Source of the DNA: CANHEE01 sp043777755
Lineage (GTDB): Bacteria; Bacteroidota; Bacteroidia; Chitinophagales; Saprospiraceae
DNA length: 14,674 bases
Direction of reading: 5' to 3'
NCBI GenBank assembly: GCA_043777755.1
Contig: JAYWHK010000017.1
Coordinates: forward strand, 1-14,674
The notes beneath the pieces are model-generated. The model saw nothing but the letters and a program-made list of their open reading frames with translations. It ran no database searches and was not told the origin of the DNA. This document shows positions 1 to 4,322 of the stretch, in pieces. The first letter of the stretch is position 1. Every line of letters begins with the position of its first letter. Both the position numbers and the translations under genes were made by a program.

Positions 1-18
1 AAAATATCTTCCAAAAAC

Positions 19-50
19 TTGCAAATATCCTAAAAACAACCGTATCTTTG
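19..50 (+). promoter_or_regulatory. Bacteroidota-type promoter for a small transcript
   Basis: TTG at 19-21 and TATCTTTG at 43-50 match the Bacteroidota sigma-A consensus (TTG, about 19-21 bases, TAnnTTTG) with a 21-base spacer. The expected transcription start is near 56-60. No plausible reading frame follows before the terminator at 123-159, so the likely product is a short RNA. Confidence 0.45.
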
Positions 51-56
51 CATTAC

Positions 57-159
57 CAGAACGTTTCGGACGCTTTAGCGAAGGATTTTGTTTTACAAAA
101 GTGCATTTGGCGCTGGTACTTTAAAAACTGTCAGTATCTATGGTATTGACAGTTTTTTT
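57..159 (+). ncRNA. candidate small RNA, about 100 nt
   Basis: A promoter at 19-50 and an intrinsic terminator at 123-159 delimit a transcript of about 100 nt with no start codon that has a ribosome site and a usable frame. The body can fold. TACCAG (54-59) pairs with CTGGTA (113-118) as a closing stem. TTTTG (86-90) pairs with CAAAA (96-100) around a 5-base loop. CGCT and AGCG (71-80) form a minor hairpin or an alternative. No known RNA family is recognised. It could be a trans-acting sRNA or the leader of something lost. Its 3' end overlaps the 3' end of the convergent minus-strand ORF at 138-251. Confidence 0.35.
123..159. terminator. bidirectional intrinsic terminator
   Basis: AAAAACTGTCA (123-133) pairs perfectly with TGACAGTTTTT (147-157). 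The pairing extends by a G-T, a T-A and an A-T pair towards a 7-base loop at 137-143. Seven T residues (153-159) follow on the plus strand. Read on the minus strand it ends in five U residues, so it can close both the small plus-strand transcript and the minus-strand operon ending at 138. Confidence 0.7.
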
Positions 160-251
160 ATGTCAAAAATCGCTACAATCCGCTGTTCATTTTGCGGATT
201 ATTGAATGTAAATTGGAATAAATCTCTAATCTCGTTTTCGATGCTTTGCAT
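138..251 (-). CDS. small coupled ORF, 37 aa, unknown function
   Basis: The ORF starts at an ATG whose A is the last base of the TAA stop of the 404-aa gene (TAATG overlap), with an AGGGAGG ribosome-binding sequence 3-4 bases before the start, which is unusually strong for this window. It runs for 37 codons to a TAG at 140-138. The product begins MQSIENEIRDLFQF and is mixed charged/hydrophobic with no signal peptide. The last few codons lie in the terminator hairpin, so this may be the remaining 5' end of a longer gene cut by a rearrangement. No family is recognised. The tight coupling supports translation; the short length leaves doubt about function. Confidence 0.45.
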   Translation of the reverse strand: MQSIENEIRDLFQFTFNNPQNEQRIVAIFDIKKLSIP

Positions 252-1465
252 TATACCTCCCTATCAAACGTTATTCCAATGCTAATATGGTCTTCTGAAT
301 CATCCCAATATACTTTGTCGCCATAATTGATAAAAGGAAGTACAATATATTGATTTTGCCAACCTTTATTTTTTATATAAGTCATTATTTCGTCCATATA
401 TTGTAAAATAGGAGCATCTTCAAGCATCTTTTTTAAGAAATCTTGTTTTTTTATAGTTGGAAAATGCTCCATAAATACAGCCGATTTCATCTGTGTTTCT
501 ATTGATACATTTTCATCTAATGTGAAAAATTCTTTTTTTAATTTTCCTTTATGCTCTTCCAATTTTCCTTTTCCAGAAAGCGTAAAATATAGATTGAGAT
601 ATATGAATTTATCAACGTAGTTTTCAAAAATATGTATGACTGATTTTGCATAATTTTCATTATATTTATCTTCTTTACACAAAATGACCACTTCATTTCC
701 CTCAAATGTCACCTCTACAATACTATCAGTATCCTCTATTATTTTTTGAAATACTATGTCTTTATCTAAAGTATTTTCTATGTTAAAGTTGTCATCTAAA
801 AAATCAAATTCAAATCCAACCATAGGGATATGCGGTTCGTCCTCGTCCTCGTCCTCATCTTCTTCTCCAAAATCAATACTTGAATCTCGCTCATAACTTG
901 AGCCTCCAACAGCTAAGGTGTAATGGAAATTACCGCTACCAACACTGCGCTTGAGCGTGTTCATTACTTTTTTTACATCATCATAAGGACCTGCGAAATA
1001 ATATGGCTTGCCTTCACGACCAAATTCTATATTTTCAAATTTGACAGTTTCTACATCATCTAAAATGTATTCTGTTACGTCAAAATCTTTATTTGGCTGA
1101 AAACCAAGGTCTTCGGCATATTCTATTGCACCATAAATGATGTTAAAACAAGTGTTTGGAGTGATTTTCTCCCAGTCTTGTTCGGAACTCTGAGCAACTT
1201 TTACTTTCTGCGCTTCGTACTCGTAAGGCGATAAATTCTCATAAAAAAGTGTGTTTTTTAAGCCCAAACAAAAAGTATCTACAATATAAATACCAACGAG
1301 GAGATTACCATGTTGTTTTTGTCGAGCAACCATGATTTGAGAAATACCGCTTTCTTGCCAACCTTCATTGATGATGCACTCAAAAACAGGTAGTTTTCGA
1401 GCCGCTTCCATAATGTATTTTTTTGGGCTAATCGGTTGTTGTGGTTTCTTTTTTTGATTTGCCAT
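251..1465 (-). CDS. conserved uncharacterised protein, 404 aa
   Basis: This is a soluble protein with no signal peptide or membrane segment, so it is probably cytoplasmic. The N-terminal part (about residues 15-190) looks like a single conserved domain, with the stretches KLPVFECIINEGWQESG (24-40), LLVGIYIVDTFCLGLKNT (about 55-72) and YGAIEYAEDLGFQPNKDF (about 111-128). I believe similar proteins of unknown function occur in Bacteroidota and other bacteria, but I cannot name a domain. A run of alternating Glu/Asp (201-210) follows, encoded by a hexanucleotide repeat, and then a lower-complexity alpha/beta C-terminal half. The start gives ATG at 1465 after an A/T-rich leader. The gene lies 105 bases beyond the SH3-domain gene, separated by a palindromic element, and is translationally linked to the 37-codon ORF. 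No activity can be assigned. Confidence 0.8.
   Translation of the reverse strand: MANQKKKPQQPISPKKYIMEAARKLPVFECIINEGWQESGISQIMVARQKQHGNLLVGIYIVDTFCLGLKNTLFYENLSPYEYEAQKVKVAQSSEQDWEKITPNTCFNIIYGAIEYAEDLGFQPNKDFDVTEYILDDVETVKFENIEFGREGKPYYFAGPYDDVKKVMNTLKRSVGSGNFHYTLAVGGSSYERDSSIDFGEEDEDEDEDEPHIPMVGFEFDFLDDNFNIENTLDKDIVFQKIIEDTDSIVEVTFEGNEVVILCKEDKYNENYAKSVIHIFENYVDKFIYLNLYFTLSGKGKLEEHKGKLKKEFFTLDENVSIETQMKSAVFMEHFPTIKKQDFLKKMLEDAPILQYMDEIMTYIKNKGWQNQYIVLPFINYGDKVYWDDSEDHISIGITFDREV
838..865 (-). repeat. in-frame acidic hexanucleotide repeat
   Basis: The plus strand shows three tandem CCTCGT-like hexamers followed by related CTCATC and TTCTTC units. On the coding strand these read as alternating Glu and Asp codons (residues 201-210 of the 404-aa protein). 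Copy-number change would keep the frame and only alter the length of an acidic linker. Confidence 0.6.
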
Positions 1466-1480
1466 TGTATATTTATTTTA

Positions 1481-1498
1481 TTGATTATCAATATTTTA
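1481..1498. repeat. TTGATNATCAA palindrome, copy 1
   Basis: TTGATTATCAATATTTTA lies just upstream of the 404-aa gene. The first 11 bases are a perfect palindrome around a central T. A near-identical 17-base copy is at 14629-14645. It could be a protein-binding site; no factor is identified. Confidence 0.3.
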
Positions 1499-1516
1499 TA
1501 AATTATTTATCGAATA

Positions 1517-1562
1517 CGTTAGGTTGAAACCTAACGCTACGGGTCGTTCGTCGCTATACGAC
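1517..1562. repeat. REP-like palindromic element
   Basis: CGTTAGGTTGAAACCTAACG (1517-1536) is a 9-bp stem with a 2-base centre. GCTACGG follows (1536-1542), then a second small hairpin with GTCGT (1543-1547) pairing ACGAC (1558-1562). It is much more GC-rich than its surroundings and lies between two co-oriented genes. The double-hairpin form resembles intergenic REP-type elements seen in some Cytophagales genomes. It lacks the T-run expected of an intrinsic terminator on the minus strand. Confidence 0.5.
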
Positions 1563-1570
1563 TTTATTGT

Positions 1571-2290
1571 TTAACAATTACAACCGCCATTGATGATTAG
1601 ATTTTTCTCCTTCATAAAAATCTCAAATTGGCAAGTTTCACCATTATCAAGTATGAATTTTTTATTAGATTTATCGTATCGAAAATCAAAAAGACTAAAA
1701 ATAGTTTTTGCAAAAATATATCCCTCATAAAGGCTTACATTAGGAAATGTAAAAGTTTCTTCGCTGCCTTCTCCAATGTGCAAATAATAAGAAATTCCAT
1801 AATTGAAATTCATTTCATAGTTTCCTCGTTGAGGATCACCAGAAAACTCATCTTCTTTTACTACTTTTCGCTCTTTTTTATCATAATTTGAAGTAAATAT
1901 AATATTACCTTTCCTACCAATATTTTTTTTCAAGTATTCAATTAAAGAGTACACTCCATTTTCACTCTTAACAGGCGCAACCAACCTCGACAAATATCCA
2001 TCAAATACAAAACCTTCTTTATCTCCATATTTTACCAATAACCAAACGCCTTTTACCTTGAAATCTTTAAATTCTTCGACTTCGTGCGCTACGATTACGC
2101 CAATATTTGCTTGAACGCTCACTTTTTCGCCATAAGGCAAAGCGGCGATTTTATCGCTTTTTGCATCAGGCAATTTTCGCATATTCAAACCATTCAATGC
2201 CCAAACGTAAAGGTTTTCGCCTTCTTTGAAACGAGATTGTTGAGCTTGCGTGATTTGGCTTAGAAATAAAAGGTAAATGATGTATTTCAT
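1571..2290 (-). CDS. secreted bacterial SH3-domain protein
   Basis: The 239-aa product has an N-terminal signal peptide (about residues 1-16, cleavage after SQITQA), so it is exported to the periplasm or outer surface. Residues about 28-103 form a bacterial SH3-like domain: LYVWALNGLNMRKLPD is the typical start, followed by a LPYGEKVSV turn and a GVWLLVKYGDKEGFVFDGYL core. Such domains usually bind cell-wall or other surface ligands. The C-terminal part (about 110-239) has no recognised domain and ends in GGCNC, with another Cys nearby, suggesting a disulfide or metal site. The start lies only 14 bases after the toxin-gene stop, so it is probably co-transcribed. Its first 23 codons are duplicated upstream at 3213-3281. 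No enzymatic domain is seen. Confidence 0.8.
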   Translation of the reverse strand: MKYIIYLLFLSQITQAQQSRFKEGENLYVWALNGLNMRKLPDAKSDKIAALPYGEKVSVQANIGVIVAHEVEEFKDFKVKGVWLLVKYGDKEGFVFDGYLSRLVAPVKSENGVYSLIEYLKKNIGRKGNIIFTSNYDKKERKVVKEDEFSGDPQRGNYEMNFNYGISYYLHIGEGSEETFTFPNVSLYEGYIFAKTIFSLFDFRYDKSNKKFILDNGETCQFEIFMKEKNLIINGGCNC

Positions 2291-2304
2291 TGAGTAAGAT
2301 TTTT

Positions 2305-2916
2305 TTATTGATTGGTAGCAATATTCAGTAAAAATTTTTTAATTTCATCTTCTTGCACTTCAAACCCTTTTATGTAAAAAACTTCTTCTGTGTAGTCAAT
2401 ATCTTGAAAATAGCAAAGTTGTTGCCGAAAAAGTTTTTGTGAAAACATATCTCCAAAAATGCTTTTTGCGGCTTCGCTAATTTCTGTTAAGCTATGATAA
2501 CCTCTAAGAATAAAAAATAAATCTACATAATCTTTCCATTTTGCTCTACGTCCAAGTGCATAAGCCTTCATAGCTGCTAAATCTAACAAATTAGGCATTT
2601 TACAGTTGTCATTTTTAATGCTAATTGGGACAGAAAATGGATATTGAAAAAAAGTAAATTTTACCTCATTCAACAAGCAATGAAAACTCTCTGCATCAGT
2701 GTGCATGAGTTGAAATTGAAAATGTTGAGCATCTATCTGTTGCTTAATTTTATTTTTATTGATACTTGTCAATTTGAATAAATCAAAATCAATAGATTGT
2801 CTATGCCCGATTTGCAATGCAATCGCAGTGCCGCCAACCAAGTAGTATTCTTTCTTAAATTGCTTTAAAAAATCCAATAACGCAACTTGTTCCTCGGATA
2901 AAATGTTATAGTGCAT
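2305..2916 (-). CDS. AbiEii/AbiGii-type nucleotidyltransferase toxin
   Basis: The 203-aa product fits the AbiEii family of nucleotidyltransferase-fold toxins. Visible motifs are YLVGGTAIALQIGHR (25-39), with the nucleotide-binding Gly-Gly, SIDFDLF (41-47), with the metal-binding Asp-x-Asp (D43, D45), and LLDLAAMKAYALGRR plus KWKDYVDLFF (110-135), with the K/D pair typical of the family. Family members modify tRNA or other substrates with nucleotides and block growth; they serve in phage defence or as toxin-antitoxin systems. The start ATG overlaps the end of the 93-aa upstream ORF by 11 bases, the usual layout for such pairs. All key motifs are intact. The target cannot be predicted from sequence. 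Confidence 0.85.
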   Translation of the reverse strand: MHYNILSEEQVALLDFLKQFKKEYYLVGGTAIALQIGHRQSIDFDLFKLTSINKNKIKQQIDAQHFQFQLMHTDAESFHCLLNEVKFTFFQYPFSVPISIKNDNCKMPNLLDLAAMKAYALGRRAKWKDYVDLFFILRGYHSLTEISEAAKSIFGDMFSQKLFRQQLCYFQDIDYTEEVFYIKGFEVQEDEIKKFLLNIATNQ

Positions 2917-3187
2917 GACGTTGAAAATAAATTTTAAAATAATTTTCCACTTGTGGTAAAAAATTATGTCGGGTTCGATTTTCTGATGCCTTGAAGAAAA
3001 TATTAGCCGCTCGGTGAAGCCCTACGACCTCAAATAATTCCATGACATCTTCCCATGTTCCATAATTTAATATGGTTTCAATAAGCAATATTTCGCTTAT
3101 CTCCTCTTTCTTTTCCTTGGGGACAGACCAAAAAAGTGCTTGATGTTCTTGTATATATTGCTTGATACTCTTTTTATTAATATTCAT
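2906..3187 (-). CDS. probable antitoxin partner of AbiEii protein, 93 aa
   Basis: This small protein is encoded directly before, and overlapping by 11 bases, the AbiEii-type gene. I chose the ATG at 3187 (MNINKKSIKQYIQEHQ). An upstream in-frame ATG at 3238 would add 17 residues that are only another-frame reading of the broken SH3-gene leader. The protein is mostly helical and charged, with a FWSVPKEKKEEISEILLIETILNYG segment split over residues 19-43 and a C-terminal NFLPQVENYF region. It resembles the short non-wHTH partners found next to AbiEii proteins in Bacteroidota and lacks the winged-helix and size (about 200 aa) of AbiEi. The antitoxin role is inferred from position. Confidence 0.6.
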   Translation of the reverse strand: MNINKKSIKQYIQEHQALFWSVPKEKKEEISEILLIETILNYGTWEDVMELFEVVGLHRAANIFFKASENRTRHNFLPQVENYFKIYFQRHAL

Positions 3188-3197
3188 TAGTAGTTTT

Positions 3198-3281
3198 TTA
3201 TATCCTTGATTCTTCTTTGAAACGGGATTTTTGAGCAAAAGCGATTTGGCTTAAAAATAAAAGGGAAATGATGTATTTCAT
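3198..3281 (-). pseudogene. truncated 5' copy of the SH3-domain gene
   Basis: A 27-codon frame starts MKYIISLLFLSQIAFA and stops at a TAA just before the antitoxin gene. Codons 1-23 match the start of the intact SH3-domain gene at 2290 at 60 of 69 bases, including the signal peptide and the following RFKE, and the similarity then stops abruptly. The remainder of the SH3 gene is missing here; the toxin-antitoxin pair sits in its place. The product, if made, would be little more than a signal peptide. It is best read as a remnant of an older tandem duplicate, or as one end of an insertion-linked duplication. Confidence 0.75.
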
Positions 3282-3299
3282 TGGTTAAGGTTTTAAAAT

Positions 3300-3341
3300 A
3301 AAAAACGCTTTGACAAACAACCGTCTGTCAAAGCGTTTTTT
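3300..3341 (-). terminator. strong intrinsic terminator, possibly conditional
   Basis: AAAAAACGCTTTGACA (3300-3315) pairs perfectly over 16 bp with TGTCAAAGCGTTTTTT (3326-3341) around a 10-base loop (3316-3325). On the minus strand the hairpin ends in UUUUUU followed by AUUUU. It lies about 20 bases before the remnant SH3 ORF and toxin-antitoxin genes, and after a short leader peptide. Its loop is complementary to 3361-3371, which makes it a candidate attenuator. It is symmetric and could also act on the plus strand, but no plus-strand gene precedes it. Confidence 0.85.
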
Positions 3342-3371
3342 CCATTAAAAGCGCATTACCGACGGTTGTTT
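3315..3371 (-). promoter_or_regulatory. candidate antiterminator helix
   Basis: AAACAACCGTC (3315-3325, the terminator loop plus one stem base) is the exact reverse complement of GACGGTTGTTT (3361-3371), which directly follows the leader-peptide stop codon on the minus-strand transcript. With one bulged base the pairing extends to GAC (3312-3314) with GTC (3373-3375). Because no linker separates the loop from the terminator arms, the two helices should be mutually exclusive. A ribosome on the leader stop codon would cover one strand. Confidence 0.5.
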
Positions 3372-3420
3372 AGTCCCAGATAATAATAATAACGCTAATA
3401 ATTATGTTGAATAAATTCAT
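3370..3420 (-). CDS. isoleucine-rich leader peptide, 16 aa
   Basis: An ATG at 3420 opens a 16-codon frame, MNLFNIIISVIIIIWD, ending in TAA at 3372-3370. Seven of 16 residues are Ile and one each are Val and Leu, the composition of attenuator leader peptides for branched-chain amino acids. The start is about 13 bases from the expected transcription start, with an A/G-rich stretch (AAAAGAAA) as a weak ribosome site. The stop codon abuts the antiterminator strand. A chance AT-rich frame or a tiny membrane peptide remains possible. Confidence 0.45.
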   Translation of the reverse strand: MNLFNIIISVIIIIWD

Positions 3421-3438
3421 TTTCTTTTATAATTTTTG

Positions 3439-3469
3439 CAAAAATAAGGATTTTTAATAAAAAATCAAA
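3439..3469 (-). promoter_or_regulatory. Bacteroidota-type promoter for leader and downstream operon
   Basis: Read on the minus strand, TTTG (3469-3466) and TATTTTTG (3446-3439) are separated by 19 bases, a close match to the Bacteroidota consensus. The expected start is near 3433. The transcript would enter the Ile-rich leader peptide, the terminator, and then the toxin-antitoxin and SH3-domain genes. Confidence 0.55.
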
Positions 3470-3544
3470 TTTTTTTAATAAAAAACTTATTTTTGATGCT
3501 TTTGTGGCTTATTTCTCTTAGTAAGTACTTTCACTGAAATAGTC

Positions 3545-3570
3545 AATATTTTAAAATACTATAAAATATT
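3545..3570. repeat. AT-only inverted repeat
   Basis: AATATTTTA (3545-3553) pairs with TAAAATATT (3562-3570) across an 8-base loop. It lies downstream of the DUF2306 gene but is AT-only with no T-run, so it would be a weak terminator. It is recorded because the stretch 3470-3631 holds no gene. Confidence 0.3.
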
Positions 3571-3590
3571 GTAAATCAATGAGTTAAAAG

Positions 3591-3626
3591 ACTTAGGACT
3601 TAGGACTTGCGACTTATTGACTTAGT
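3591..3626. repeat. degenerate heptamer tandem repeat
   Basis: ACTTAGG occurs twice exactly (3591-3597, 3598-3604), followed by ACTTGCG, ACTTATTG and ACTTAGT (to 3626). It lies just after the stop codon of the DUF2306 gene (the stop is at 3632-3634). No function is evident; it may be a slippage-generated array. Confidence 0.5.
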
Positions 3627-3631
3627 ACTAC

Positions 3632-4309
3632 TTAATGGTCATTCAAAAAACCTAAAACTCGTTTTCCCAAACCATAATGAATCATCAACTCTGCCAAAAG
3701 TAGATTACCTACCCAACTCAACCAAGTCACCGTTTCGTAGGTTTCTAAGGGTTTTGTTTCAAAAAAAGTGAATAAAACATAACTTTCAGTTCGCAAGCTC
3801 ATAGCTGCCAAGGTAAGTGCAAAAGAGCGAATCATCATGTCGCAATGCTGTGCGATTTGGCGATTCTTGATGGCAGAAAACGCCCAGTACGTAAGCATCC
3901 ACCACACCAAAGATTGCAAAACAAAACCAACTCGGCTACTCATGCCGCCATTGGCGTAAAAAGAAATGACCAATCCCGTAGGTGCAGCAAAAAAGAGAAT
4001 TGTAATGACATAAATTTTTCCTAAGTAGCGGTGTAAATTGGGTTGTTTTTTCAATAAAATTTTTGAAAATTGAAAAATTCCTGTTCCCAATGCGAAACCG
4101 CTACTCAGAATATGTATATAAAATGCAATGATAAAATGCTGTTTATCAAGGATTCTATCTGGTTTTGTTCCTAAAAAAGCATACGCTCGCTCAAAATTTA
4201 AGTAAGGCAAAATCTTAGTGACCATTACGGCTGTAAAAAAAATTACAGCCAATGCAAAAAGATAAAATACCCCAGTCAATAAGGTTGAAACGGTTGCTTT
4301 TGTTTTCAT
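3632..4309 (-). CDS. DUF2306 family membrane protein
   Basis: The 225-aa product has about six hydrophobic segments (roughly residues 11-33, 60-81, 98-118, 127-148, 157-180 and 195-213), placing it in the inner membrane. Family-typical features are H66 in the second segment, LHRYLGKIY (92-100), the NGGMSSRVGF turn (120-129) and an H155 followed by MMIRSFALTLAAMSLR. The conserved histidines suggest ligand or cofactor binding, but the function of the DUF2306 family is not established. The gene starts 13 bases after the parE stop, so the two are probably co-transcribed. That linkage does not by itself indicate a role in DNA topology. Confidence 0.8.
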   Translation of the reverse strand: MKTKATVSTLLTGVFYLFALAVIFFTAVMVTKILPYLNFERAYAFLGTKPDRILDKQHFIIAFYIHILSSGFALGTGIFQFSKILLKKQPNLHRYLGKIYVITILFFAAPTGLVISFYANGGMSSRVGFVLQSLVWWMLTYWAFSAIKNRQIAQHCDMMIRSFALTLAAMSLRTESYVLFTFFETKPLETYETVTWLSWVGNLLLAELMIHYGLGKRVLGFLNDH

Positions 4310-4322
4310 TTTGGTTCTTTAT

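Noticed and set aside
88..285. Plus-strand 65-codon frame containing a CSFCG motif
   Set aside because: It reads through the terminator hairpin and the opposite-strand 37-codon ORF, has no ribosome site, and the zinc-finger-like motif is too short to outweigh this.
3188..3238. Upstream 17-codon extension of the antitoxin gene
   Set aside because: It is another-frame reading of the SH3-gene remnant. The ATG at 3187 leaves a sensible protein.
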